Below are positions 5,925 to 13,766 of a stretch of DNA of 16,991 nt, piece by piece (position 1 is the stretch's first letter; each line of letters opens with the position of its first letter). A program made the position numbers and the translations under genes. The stretch is from Fimimonas sp963619835. Its GTDB lineage: Bacteria; Bacillota; Clostridia; Christensenellales; CAG-314. Under the pieces are notes generated by a model that saw only the letters and a list, made by a program, of their open reading frames with translations, ran no database searches and was not told where the DNA came from. The stretch lies in the NCBI GenBank assembly GCA_963619835.1, contig CAVEYD010000025.1, forward strand, positions 1 to 16,991, written 5' to 3'.

Positions 5925-8040
5925 CGTTCGTCCGTCACTATTTTGTGTAATTTCAATCATTTTAGGGGTAATTTCCGCCGTAGAATTTATTTACGGACAA
6001 ATTGTTTTAAGCATTGTTTGTGCCGTGTTATTTTGTGCAAGCATTGTTGTTTTTGCCGTTTTGAAAAACAAATTGTGGATAATTGCCTCAATCATGTTTG
6101 TTGCGTTTCTGTTCGGTTTGTTTTACGTAACGATTTATCAATATGTATCGACAAAAAACGAAATTGTCGAAAAACAAACAACCATTGTCGGCAGAGTAAC
6201 AGATATCGGGCGCAACGGAAAGCAAAACAATGTTTTGTATTTAGAAAATTGTGTTTGTCAAGATGACGGCACAAAGCTGTCGGGCCGAGTTTCCATGCCG
6301 GTGTATGATGGCAGTTCGTTTTCTGCCGGTGATATTGTAACCGCAAGCGGAATTTTACGCTCGACCTATGTTTTTAAAAACAAAGTAAACGTAAGCGGCA
6401 TTAGAAACAGAGTTTACTATCGTTTTTCGGTAGCAAGCATTTCGTCCGAAGAAGGCAGTTTAACATTTGCCGAAAAAGTCCGCAAATATATTTATCAAAC
6501 AAGCACCGATTATGCGGGAGAAAACTCAGGAATCGTGTATGCATTGTTAACAGGCGACCGCAATGCAATAAGCGATGAAACAACAGACGTGTTTAACAGT
6601 GCCGGTATTATTCACTTGCTTGCCGTAAGCGGTTTACATGTTGGAGTTATAGTTGCGGTTTTTGCTTTTCTGTTAAAGTTTTTCAAGTTAAATCCGTTTG
6701 TAGAATTAGCTATTTTAATATTGCCGCTTTCTTTTTACGCGTACTTGTGTGGATTTTCTCCGTCGGTAGTCCGTGCCGTTTTGATGTTATGTTGCCTGTA
6801 TGTTTCAAAAGCACTGTTTGGCAAGTACGATTTGCTAACTTCTTTGTGTTGGGCATGCCTTATTATTCTAACAGTGTCCCCGCTTACACTGTATGACGTT
6901 GGATTTCAACTTTCGGCATTGTCCGTTCTTGGAATAACAACCGTCTACAAACCGTTAAGCAACAAATTTGCAAAAGCACCTCGTTTTTTGCGATATTTTT
7001 GCAATTCTCTGTGTGTTTCTTTCAGTTGCATTTTTGCGACGTTGTTTTGCATGTGGCATTATTTCGGAAAAGTATCTTTGCTTGGCTTATTCACAAATTT
7101 ATTTGCCGTACCGCTTATGTCGATTGTACTTGTGGTAAGTTTAGTCGGTATGTTGCCTTGGGTTTTTCACTACATACTTTTTATTGCGGACAAAATCGTA
7201 GCTTTGGTAAAAGTTGTCGTCGAGTGGGCAACCGGATTGCAACTTGTAGTTTCTGCGGATGCTTTTGCCGTATCGGTGCTATTAACGGTGTTGTTTTTGT
7301 TGTTATTAGGTGGCTATATAAATTTAGAAAAAATTGCCAAACGGATTGCGATAGTAGTGTGCGCGGCGGTACTTTGTTGCACAACAATTTTTGCGACAAT
7401 TCCGCAAAATTGTAAAAATCAAATAAAAGTTTTCAATGGTTACGATGACAACTGTATCGTTGCCACCGCATCCGACAACGAGGTTTATGTCGTGTGTGAT
7501 TTTTGCGACGAGTACCAAACAAACTATGTAAATCAATATGTTTCCAAACTAAGATATTCCAAAATAGTACTGCTTATTCCACATTACTCAAATTGCCAAG
7601 TCGAATTGCTTTCGTCTTTTTGCAACAATTTAACAATCTCAAAAGTTTACAAACTTAACACAAGTAGCAATTCCGGTGCTGACGCTTATTTTGAGCAGAA
7701 AAGCATAAGCGTGTCAAACGCAACCAAAAACAGAGTTGTTCAAAACATAATTTCTTTTCAATCGGTGTTTGACGGCGAATTGCGATCGGTTGTTTTGTCT
7801 GTCGGAGATCTTTCTGTTGCTACCGTTTACGGAGACGAAAACTCAATTAGAAACTTTGTCGACATGCGAAGTGACATTGATGCTTATGTAATGGAAACCG
7901 TTCCGCAAACGATTGTTGATAGAAAAAAGACAACTTTCACGTTGTATCAGCAACAAATTGACGGTAACTTTGGCGCAAATAAGTATGGAAACTTTACATT
8001 AAAAGAAAAAGATGGTAAAATAATTTTAAGTTTTAGATAA
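5908..8040 (+). CDS. comEC: ComEC/Rec2-type DNA uptake channel with decayed C-terminal domain
   Basis: ComEC forms the inner-membrane pore that imports single-stranded DNA during transformation. The 710-residue protein has N-terminal membrane segments, a soluble OB-like part (about 90-190, DUF4131 type) and the Competence domain with the signature AVSGLHVGVI (SGLHVG at 241-246) followed by many hydrophobic helices to about residue 500. In typical ComEC the C-terminal part is a metallo-beta-lactamase nuclease with FLDVGQGD and THPHxDH motifs. Here the matching places read VFNGYDDN (near 508-515) and IPHYSNC (near 557-563), so the metal ligands are gone. GGAGG at 5897-5901 lies 6 nt before the ATG, inside the comEA-like gene. 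holA follows after 7 nt, the usual Firmicute order. Confidence 0.93.
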   Translation: MKRLINVRPSLFCVISIILGVISAVEFIYGQIVLSIVCAVLFCASIVVFAVLKNKLWIIASIMFVAFLFGLFYVTIYQYVSTKNEIVEKQTTIVGRVTDIGRNGKQNNVLYLENCVCQDDGTKLSGRVSMPVYDGSSFSAGDIVTASGILRSTYVFKNKVNVSGIRNRVYYRFSVASISSEEGSLTFAEKVRKYIYQTSTDYAGENSGIVYALLTGDRNAISDETTDVFNSAGIIHLLAVSGLHVGVIVAVFAFLLKFFKLNPFVELAILILPLSFYAYLCGFSPSVVRAVLMLCCLYVSKALFGKYDLLTSLCWACLIILTVSPLTLYDVGFQLSALSVLGITTVYKPLSNKFAKAPRFLRYFCNSLCVSFSCIFATLFCMWHYFGKVSLLGLFTNLFAVPLMSIVLVVSLVGMLPWVFHYILFIADKIVALVKVVVEWATGLQLVVSADAFAVSVLLTVLFLLLLGGYINLEKIAKRIAIVVCAAVLCCTTIFATIPQNCKNQIKVFNGYDDNCIVATASDNEVYVVCDFCDEYQTNYVNQYVSKLRYSKIVLLIPHYSNCQVELLSSFCNNLTISKVYKLNTSSNSGADAYFEQKSISVSNATKNRVVQNIISFQSVFDGELRSVVLSVGDLSVATVYGDENSIRNFVDMRSDIDAYVMETVPQTIVDRKKTTFTLYQQQIDGNFGANKYGNFTLKEKDGKIILSFR

Positions 8041-8047
8041 GGTAACC

Positions 8048-9004
8048 ATGATAAAATTTTTATCACTTAAACAAAAACTTAATAGTGTTGTACCTGCAAT
8101 TTGTTTGTTCGGAAACGATGCATGGGTAAAAAACAGAGCGCTTTCAACTATTTTTGATGTTTTTGGCATCGTTGATGACGGATTTAGTGTAGATCGTCTT
8201 GAATCTCCTACAATTAAGGATATTGTTAATTCGGCGCTTACTCCGTCAATGCTTGGCTCGTCTAAAGTTGTTGTCGTAAGTAGTTTCGTTTTTCCTCAGG
8301 GGAAACAGCAACAAGATGTAAAAGACAGATTGACTCATCTTTTAAAAAATTGGGATGGTTCTTTTTGCATTGTATTCGATGCCGAAACAAGCAAACAGTT
8401 CGAAGACTTTGAAAACATGGAGCTTGTCGATTGCAACAAGTTGGACAGAGTAACAATCGCAAAATGGATTGTCGCATATTGTCGACGTCAAAATGTGGCG
8501 GTTGATATGTTGTCGGCAGAAAAGCTTGCCGATTACTGTTTGTGCGACATGTCACGAATTTCTCGCGAAACGCAAAAGCTAATAGACTATGGCAAATTCG
8601 ATGCTCAGTCGATAGATTCACTTGTTTACAAAGATGCCGAATATGTTATTTACGATTTAACAAAAGTCATTTCGTCAAAAAACACGCAAAAGGCAGTAGA
8701 TATGTACAAGGGACTTTTGGCGCAAGGCGAAGACAGTCGTGCATTGTTCGGCTTTATGTACAATTTTTATCGCAGAGTTTATTATGTAAAAGTTTCTAAC
8801 GACTTTTCCGCCGAGCAAGTTGCAAGTTATCTCGGAGTTAAAAGCAGTGCAATACGTTTTGCAAACGAAATTGCCGTTAAGTATAAACCGTTGCAGTTAA
8901 AACGCGCCTTAGATTTGTTTTGCGATGCGGACAAACGATTAAAAGCTTTTGAAGATGAAAACGAGGTTATGACAACCCTCATATTCAAACTTACCAACAT
9001 TTAA
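8048..9004 (+). CDS. holA: DNA polymerase III delta subunit
   Basis: The delta subunit is the clamp-loader arm that opens the sliding clamp. The 318-residue length, the start pattern ending in CLFGNDAWVKNRAL (the family's hGxExxhhxxxh region), the middle segment SSFVFPQGKQQQDVKDRLTHLL and the closing helical domain with DADKRLKAFEDENEVMTTLI fit HolA. The latter matches the usual L..aD..lKtg......lE.lii. The comEC-holA order is typical of Firmicutes and supports the call. AAGGT at 8039-8043 is a weak ribosome site, overlapping the comEC stop, so coupling is likely. The rpsT gene that often comes next, on the opposite strand, is absent from this window. Confidence 0.9.
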   Translation: MIKFLSLKQKLNSVVPAICLFGNDAWVKNRALSTIFDVFGIVDDGFSVDRLESPTIKDIVNSALTPSMLGSSKVVVVSSFVFPQGKQQQDVKDRLTHLLKNWDGSFCIVFDAETSKQFEDFENMELVDCNKLDRVTIAKWIVAYCRRQNVAVDMLSAEKLADYCLCDMSRISRETQKLIDYGKFDAQSIDSLVYKDAEYVIYDLTKVISSKNTQKAVDMYKGLLAQGEDSRALFGFMYNFYRRVYYVKVSNDFSAEQVASYLGVKSSAIRFANEIAVKYKPLQLKRALDLFCDADKRLKAFEDENEVMTTLIFKLTNI

Positions 9005-9046
9005 TAAATACAAAAAACTCAAATATTTTTGATAAACGGAGAAGCA

Positions 9047-9571
9047 GTGATTAAAAAATTAAGACAAAATTATCAATTGTCAAACGTGATTGCAAGATTG
9101 TTGTTTGTTGCCACGTATGCATTTTTCATGTGGCAAAATGCAATTTCTGCAAGTTCTATTGTTCTCGAACAATTTGACATGTCGCAAGATCACACTATAC
9201 TCCTTTCGGTGTTGACTTCGTTGTTACTTGGAGTAATATTGCAATTTCTTGTGCCCGTTTTGTGTAACGTATTTTTGAACATTGCCAAAATACGCACAGT
9301 TCCGCTTGCAGAATACACTTTGCTTGCACACATTTGCTTTTCGCTGTTCTTTTTTGTTGTCGGCTTGTTTCGAATCGTAAACATATTTACCCCTATTCTT
9401 TCCGTTTGGGGAGACATAATAATTAGATTTATTATCTCGCTTGCTTGCGGTTTTTTGTTTTACAAAATTACTCAAAAGTTATATTTTAACGACGTTACCA
9501 CCCCTTACTATTTCAAAGTGTTCGGGATTTCTTTCCTTGTTTTGACCGTTGTTTTGGGGGTATTGCTGTGA
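9047..9571 (+). CDS. Five-helix membrane protein of unknown function
   Basis: I do not recognise this 174-residue protein. It shows about five hydrophobic segments (roughly 16-36, 50-78, 88-112, 117-138 and 155-174), a basic N terminus (KKLRQNYQ) and short loops, so it should be an integral membrane protein. No catalytic motif is visible. The GTG at 9047 is chosen because GGAG (9038-9041) lies 5 nt before it; an in-frame TTG at 9029 has no ribosome site. Its stop overlaps the start of the M28 peptidase by 4 nt (GTGA), which implies translational coupling and a shared role, perhaps in processing or export at the membrane. That role is a guess from context. Confidence 0.8.
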   Translation: MIKKLRQNYQLSNVIARLLFVATYAFFMWQNAISASSIVLEQFDMSQDHTILLSVLTSLLLGVILQFLVPVLCNVFLNIAKIRTVPLAEYTLLAHICFSLFFFVVGLFRIVNIFTPILSVWGDIIIRFIISLACGFLFYKITQKLYFNDVTTPYYFKVFGISFLVLTVVLGVLL

Positions 9572-10809
9572 AAAAGATTTTTGCTTTTATTTTTATCGCG
9601 GTAATAGGCCTTACGCTTGTTGTTCCTTCTTTTACGAGGTCAAATCAAGTTTTTGCGGAAGAAACTACAGATTACACAACGACGGAAGAATATGCTTTTG
9701 TGCAAGAATTTTGCCAAAACTTTTCAAGTCGTAGCGGAACATCCAACGAAATTGCCGTAGCGGAATGGCTTAAAGATAAGTTTGATGCCGTAATCGGCAA
9801 GTCTCAAGCGGCTGTCGTAAGCGTAAAAACCGAAAACTACACAACCGCAAACGTTATTACCACGCTTGACAATCCTTCAACTGAGTTAAGAGTAATTATT
9901 GGGGCACATTACGATGCGGACGACGGAAGTCAAGGCGCATCGGACAACGCAGGCGGAATTGCCGCACTTTACTTCACTTACAAACGTCTTTGCGAAACTT
10001 CATCCGTTATTCCGTTTGACATTACATTTGTGGCATTCGGTGGCGAAGAGCAAGGTCTTTTAGGTTCCTACTCTTTTGCCAATTCCATGAGTCAAGCTCG
10101 CAAAAACAATGTTTTACTCATGATAAACTTTGACACGATTTGCGGTGGCGACAATTTGTATTTGCATTGTGAAAACAAGCATACCGACATTGCCGATTTG
10201 TTTTTGTCGCATAGTAATTCCATAATCGAAAAGCCTTACGGAAAAGGAGTGTTTGTAGGAATGGACAGTTTCGGTTACGGCTACTACGAAAAAATTCAAG
10301 GTAGCGACCACACGCCGTTTAGATTGCAAGGCATACCGACAGCATTTTTCTTTAGCGGAACGTTTAGTAAAGGTTGGGGTTACAGTCAAAGTGCCGACAG
10401 CTCAAAATGTGTAATCAACACTTCTGCCGATACATTTCAAAATCTTGTATCTAACACTGACGGCAAGTTTGTCGAAAATATTCGTGAAGTAACCGACACA
10501 ACCGTTAGCACGCTTTTGGACAAAGATTCTTTTTTGACAACTTCACAAAATGCACGTAATCAACTTATCAATTTAGACGTTGTTTACAACATGTTGTATC
10601 CTAAACTTGTTGTGCTCGGATTAGCAATCGTTGTGTTCGTTTTAGGATGTTTTCATTACAAAAAGTTGCAAAAACGCGGAATTATGGGCACTGCAACTGC
10701 CAAAACACAAAGGGTGTTTTCCCAGCCCGATGCCGACGACATATTTACATACGGCGACTCAAACGGTTCCGACAAAAAAGACGACTCCGACGACATTTTT
10801 AAGTATTAA
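9568..10809 (+). CDS. Exported, membrane-anchored M28 family zinc metallopeptidase
   Basis: M28 enzymes are two-zinc aminopeptidases or carboxypeptidases. The 413-residue product starts with a signal peptide ending at VFA (residue 30). The M28 ligands are all visible: His114 and Asp116 in GAHYDADDG, bridging Asp126 in GASDNAGG, the Glu160-Glu161 pair in FGGEEQGLLGS, Asp189 in INFDT, and His248 in GSDHTPF. The catalytic domain would be outside the cell. A membrane helix at about 345-362 is followed by basic residues and a 40-residue acidic cytoplasmic tail carrying DDIFTY (390-395) and DDIFKY at the very C terminus. The start GTG lies within the stop of the preceding membrane-protein gene. The substrate cannot be told. 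Confidence 0.9.
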   Translation: MKKIFAFIFIAVIGLTLVVPSFTRSNQVFAEETTDYTTTEEYAFVQEFCQNFSSRSGTSNEIAVAEWLKDKFDAVIGKSQAAVVSVKTENYTTANVITTLDNPSTELRVIIGAHYDADDGSQGASDNAGGIAALYFTYKRLCETSSVIPFDITFVAFGGEEQGLLGSYSFANSMSQARKNNVLLMINFDTICGGDNLYLHCENKHTDIADLFLSHSNSIIEKPYGKGVFVGMDSFGYGYYEKIQGSDHTPFRLQGIPTAFFFSGTFSKGWGYSQSADSSKCVINTSADTFQNLVSNTDGKFVENIREVTDTTVSTLLDKDSFLTTSQNARNQLINLDVVYNMLYPKLVVLGLAIVVFVLGCFHYKKLQKRGIMGTATAKTQRVFSQPDADDIFTYGDSNGSDKKDDSDDIFKY

Positions 10810-10867
10810 AAATCGTTTGATAAAAAAGACAATCGTGCAAACAAAAATGTTTGCAAAGTAGGGTTCT

Positions 10868-11602
10868 ATGAAAAGAAAAGTTTTATCTTTACCTGTTTTT
10901 TTAACGGTGTACATAGTTTTAATAATTGTTTGCGTTGCACTTGACCAGCTCACAAAAGTTTTGATTTTTGACGGTCTGTTGTCCGGTGAAGAAGGCAACG
11001 TAGTTGAACTTATTCCAAACTTTTTCAGTTTCAAATCTGTTTTCAACGACGGAGCTATTTTTGGCTTGTTTGACGGAGCGGGTTCGGACATCGTATTTTT
11101 TGTAATAACCATTGTCGCTTCCCCGCTGTACGTTTATTTTTTAATTCGTTCTCGCACGCGTAGTGTTTGGGGACAAATCGGTTTTGCTTTTATTGTAGGC
11201 GGAGCGTGGGGCAATGCAATCGATCGTGCATTTGTCGACGCAAGCGGTTTCTTTGACGGAGTTGTAAGAGATTTTATTTCTTTTTCGTTTTTCCCGCCGG
11301 TGTTTAACGTTGCCGATAGTTTTTTAACAATAGGTGTCGTTTTTGCAGTTTTAGCTATTGTTTGGCTCGATCCGGATTCACTTGTAGCACAAATGAAAGA
11401 AGAAAAAGCAGCCAAGCAAGGCAATGCAGCAAAAACAGCCAATAGCGAACAATCGGCAATTTCAAGTGAGCAGTCCAAAAACGATGCTCAACAAAGTGTT
11501 CAAGATGCTGTTGACAACAATCAAAAAATTGTAAATTCGGCCGAAAAAAGCGAAAGTTTTCAAGAAAACGGCCATATTGACGAAAAGAATGAAGAAAATT
11601 AG
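10868..11602 (+). CDS. lspA: Lipoprotein signal peptidase with a long C-terminal tail
   Basis: LspA is the membrane aspartyl protease that removes signal peptides from prolipoproteins, such as the ComEA-like lipoprotein in this window. It has the four helices of the family, DQLTK near residue 26, FNDGAIFGLF (for NxGAAFG) near 59, GGAWGNAIDR near 111, and the catalytic pair Asp135 (VRDFISF) and Asp150 (FNVADSF). The family is normally about 150-180 residues. This one is 244 because residues about 170-244 form a hydrophilic, low-complexity tail rich in A, S, Q, K, E and N with repeated SEQS units. The tail would be cytoplasmic and disordered. It overlaps the start of the next gene by 14 nt. The ribosome site (around GTAGGG, 10858-10863) is weak. 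Confidence 0.95.
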   Translation: MKRKVLSLPVFLTVYIVLIIVCVALDQLTKVLIFDGLLSGEEGNVVELIPNFFSFKSVFNDGAIFGLFDGAGSDIVFFVITIVASPLYVYFLIRSRTRSVWGQIGFAFIVGGAWGNAIDRAFVDASGFFDGVVRDFISFSFFPPVFNVADSFLTIGVVFAVLAIVWLDPDSLVAQMKEEKAAKQGNAAKTANSEQSAISSEQSKNDAQQSVQDAVDNNQKIVNSAEKSESFQENGHIDEKNEEN

Positions 11603-12500
11603 TTTAACTTGTTTGGAAAATACTCGACGTTTGGACACGTTTGTTTCCGAAAATTGCGACATAACACGTTCGCATGCGCAAAAGCTAATTGACGAAAGTG
11701 CCGTTGTGGTTGACGGAAAAGTTGTTACAAAACCATCGCAGGCAGTAAAACAAAACAGCATTGTCGAAGTAAACGTTCCTGACGATATTCCTTTGGACGT
11801 AAAAGCCGAAAATATACCTTTAGACATTGTCTATCAAGACGAAGATTTAGCTGTAATCAACAAACCGCAAGGCATGACCGTTCATCCGGCAAACAATGTC
11901 TATTCCGGGACGTTAGTCAATGCACTTTTGTACAACGTAAAGGATCTTTCCGGCATAAACGGAGTGCTTCGCCCCGGTATAGTTCATCGTCTCGACAAAG
12001 ACACCAGCGGACTTTTAGTCGTTGCCAAAAACGACGTTTCGCACGTTGCATTGCAAAAGCAAATACAAACAAAAAAAGCTCGTCGCATTTATATTGCGCT
12101 TTTAGAAGGTGTTCTCAAAACCGACAGCGGAGTAGTTGATAAGCCAATCGGCCGTAGCAAAACCGATCGCAAAAAAATGGATATCGTACCGGACGGCAGA
12201 AACGCACTCACTTTGTACACTGTGCTAAAGCGATACAAAAATTACACTTTGTGTAGGTTTGAGCTAAAAACCGGGCGCACTCATCAAATTAGGGTTCACG
12301 CCAAATTCTTAGGACATCCGGTTGTAGGAGACAAAACTTACGGCTACAAAAACTGTAGGTTTACTTTGGACGGACAGCTTTTACATGCACAAACACTTAT
12401 ATTTACTCACCCCAAAACAGGTGAGGAAATGACTTTTTCCGCACCTTTGCCAAATTACTTTCAACATGTTTTAGATATTCTCGACAAGGAAAACCGATAG
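11589..12500 (+). CDS. rluD: RluA/RluD-family 23S rRNA pseudouridine synthase
   Basis: These enzymes convert specific uridines of ribosomal RNA to pseudouridine. From the ATG at 11589 the protein has 303 residues. Residues 12-65 form an S4 RNA-binding domain (RRLDTFVS...ITRSHAQKLIDESAVVVDGKVV). The catalytic domain contains NKPQGMTVHP, the active-site motif HRLDKDTSGLLVV with Asp136, and RTHQIRVHAKFLGHPVVGD near the C terminus. A TTG 12 nt upstream is in frame, but the ATG gives the normal N terminus. No strong Shine-Dalgarno is visible; translation is probably coupled to lspA, whose end overlaps. The lspA-rluD pair is a classic Firmicute arrangement (lspA-ylyB in Bacillus). The exact target site is not certain. 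Confidence 0.93.
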   Translation: MKKISLTCLENTRRLDTFVSENCDITRSHAQKLIDESAVVVDGKVVTKPSQAVKQNSIVEVNVPDDIPLDVKAENIPLDIVYQDEDLAVINKPQGMTVHPANNVYSGTLVNALLYNVKDLSGINGVLRPGIVHRLDKDTSGLLVVAKNDVSHVALQKQIQTKKARRIYIALLEGVLKTDSGVVDKPIGRSKTDRKKMDIVPDGRNALTLYTVLKRYKNYTLCRFELKTGRTHQIRVHAKFLGHPVVGDKTYGYKNCRFTLDGQLLHAQTLIFTHPKTGEEMTFSAPLPNYFQHVLDILDKENR

Positions 12501-12530
12501 CTTATTAGTAGAGTTTAACTGAGGAATTTT

Positions 12531-13370
12531 ATGAAAAATATTCTGTCTCTTACTCAATTTAACAAACAGGACGTAAATCGCATATTCGAAGTTGCTACAC
12601 AAATGCGACATATCAGTCAGTCTGCCTACAAAAAAAATCCCCAACTTTCCGGTTGGGTAGTAGGCGGAGTTTGGAATAAGCCGTGTGTGTCAAGTACTGC
12701 GTTCGGCTTTGCAACAAATTACCTTTGCGGAAGCGTAGTGCCATGTTTTGGCAACGAAAACCCGTTTGAACAATGTACACTCATGGACAACATGGGCGCA
12801 AATGCAGTCGTGGTTTCTTGCGACAACGACAATCTCTTGACGTTGCTTTCTGCAAAATTACATTGTGCTTTAATAAACGGCGGTTCAAACAAAGGTGATC
12901 CTGTCGGTGTTCTTGCCGATCTTTTTGCGCTTTACACAAAACTCGAAAGTTTACAAAACTTAACCGTTTTGTTAGTCGGCAATCGAGATACAAACAAAGT
13001 TGACGAACTTATTCACGTTTTACGTTTGTTTAATTCCTCGGTTGTTTGGTATCTTCCGCAAGACGATGCCGTGGCTCGTAGACGCGGAATAGTTTTTGAC
13101 AAAATCGACGTGGCATTTGGCGGTGTCGATGCCGTTATCGATTTAGGCTTGGCGCCTTATTCCGAAAGTGAAATGTACTACGGCAACAAAAGCGGAATTC
13201 CGCTCGAGTTGATGGAAAAAGCCTGCGTAAACGCACCCTTGCTCGGAAGTAAAAGCGTTGTAAACGGTACGTTGCAGCAAGAATACGAAAACAACATTGT
13301 CAATTTGCGAGACAACTGCTATGTTTCGGTAGCTATGGCACTGTTGTATTTAATAAAACAAGATGCTTAA
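12531..13370 (+). CDS. Aspartate-carbamoyltransferase-like protein lacking catalytic residues
   Basis: The whole 279-residue protein can be lined up with PyrB from memory of the Bacillus sequence: start MKNILSLTQFNKQDVNRIF, LSGWVVGGVW for LTGKFAANLFF, ALINGGSNKGDP for ILNAGDGCGQHP, LLDL-type VLADLFALYTKL, LTVLLVGN for LTVSIHGD, and a VSVAMALLYLI end. The active-site motifs are gone: PSTRTRF is PCVSSTAF (51-58), the IRH arginine site is VSC (95-97), HPTQ is DPVG (123-126), and the HPAPxNRG and R-x-Q sites are lost. The frame is intact with a good ribosome site (TGAGGA, 12520-12525). In Bacillus, pyrR-pyrP-pyrB follow lspA-ylyB, so the position fits a PyrB descendant. Carbamoyl-transfer activity is unlikely; a structural or regulatory role is inferred. 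Confidence 0.75.
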   Translation: MKNILSLTQFNKQDVNRIFEVATQMRHISQSAYKKNPQLSGWVVGGVWNKPCVSSTAFGFATNYLCGSVVPCFGNENPFEQCTLMDNMGANAVVVSCDNDNLLTLLSAKLHCALINGGSNKGDPVGVLADLFALYTKLESLQNLTVLLVGNRDTNKVDELIHVLRLFNSSVVWYLPQDDAVARRRGIVFDKIDVAFGGVDAVIDLGLAPYSESEMYYGNKSGIPLELMEKACVNAPLLGSKSVVNGTLQQEYENNIVNLRDNCYVSVAMALLYLIKQDA

Positions 13371-13437
13371 AAATCAAATTGAAACAAAAGCAAAATTTGG
13401 CAGAAGTTTTACGACAAAAAAATATTGTTAAATTTTA

Positions 13438-13466
13438 TTGACTTTTACTTTTGATTATGAGATAAT
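13438..13466 (+). promoter_or_regulatory. Sigma-A promoter of rpsU
   Basis: TTGACT (13438-13443) and GATAAT (13461-13466) are separated by exactly 17 nt, each one base from consensus. Initiation is expected near 13473, giving a leader of about 40 nt before rpsU. Confidence 0.8.
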
Positions 13467-13514
13467 TGTCAAGTAAAAATATCGGCCTGATGATAGGAAA
13501 GGGGGCGAAAAGAA

Positions 13515-13691
13515 ATGGCAACAATTAAAGTTGGAGAAAACGAATCGTTGGACAGCGCATTGCGTCGTTTCAAGAGACGTTGCGCCCGTGACGGTATCAT
13601 CGGCGACCTTCGTAAAAAGGAACAGTACGAAAAACCAAGCGTAAGACGCAAGAAAAAGGCTGAAGCTGCTCGCAAACGTAGCAAGATGTAA
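13515..13691 (+). CDS. rpsU: Small ribosomal subunit protein bS21
   Basis: This 58-residue, strongly basic protein reads MATIKVGENESLDSALRRFK, then RRCARDGIIGDLRKKEQYEK and a lysine/arginine-rich tail ending RKRSKM. That is the complete bS21 pattern (V.ENE.ldsALRRFKR....GI..elRkre.yEkPS..RkkK). bS21 sits on the 30S platform near the anti-Shine-Dalgarno region and helps initiation. The ATG follows a purine-rich site AGGAAAGGGGG (13495-13505 region) at about 10 nt. It has its own strong promoter and terminator, so it is a single-gene unit. In Firmicutes rpsU more often sits by yqeY; here its neighbours are the PyrB-like gene and recX. Confidence 0.97.
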   Translation: MATIKVGENESLDSALRRFKRRCARDGIIGDLRKKEQYEKPSVRRKKKAEAARKRSKM

Positions 13692-13716
13692 TCGTACAGT
13701 CTATTATCAACAAAAC

Positions 13717-13752
13717 AACTGCTTATCAAGCTTGGTAAGCAGTTATTTTTTT
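13717..13752 (+). terminator. Intrinsic terminator of rpsU
   Basis: AACTGCTTATC (13717-13727) pairs with GGTAAGCAGTT (13734-13744) over 11 bp including one G-T wobble, with loop AAGCTT, followed by ATTTTTTT (13745-13752). It lies 25 nt behind the rpsU stop and just before the recX ribosome site (AAGGAT, 13755-13760), so recX expression must come from read-through or an unseen promoter. Confidence 0.93.
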
Positions 13753-13766
13753 ATAAGGATAACAAC

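Noticed and set aside
12531..13370. Annotation as a working aspartate carbamoyltransferase (pyrB).
   Set aside because: None of the carbamoyl-phosphate or aspartate binding motifs are kept, so the enzyme name would mislead.
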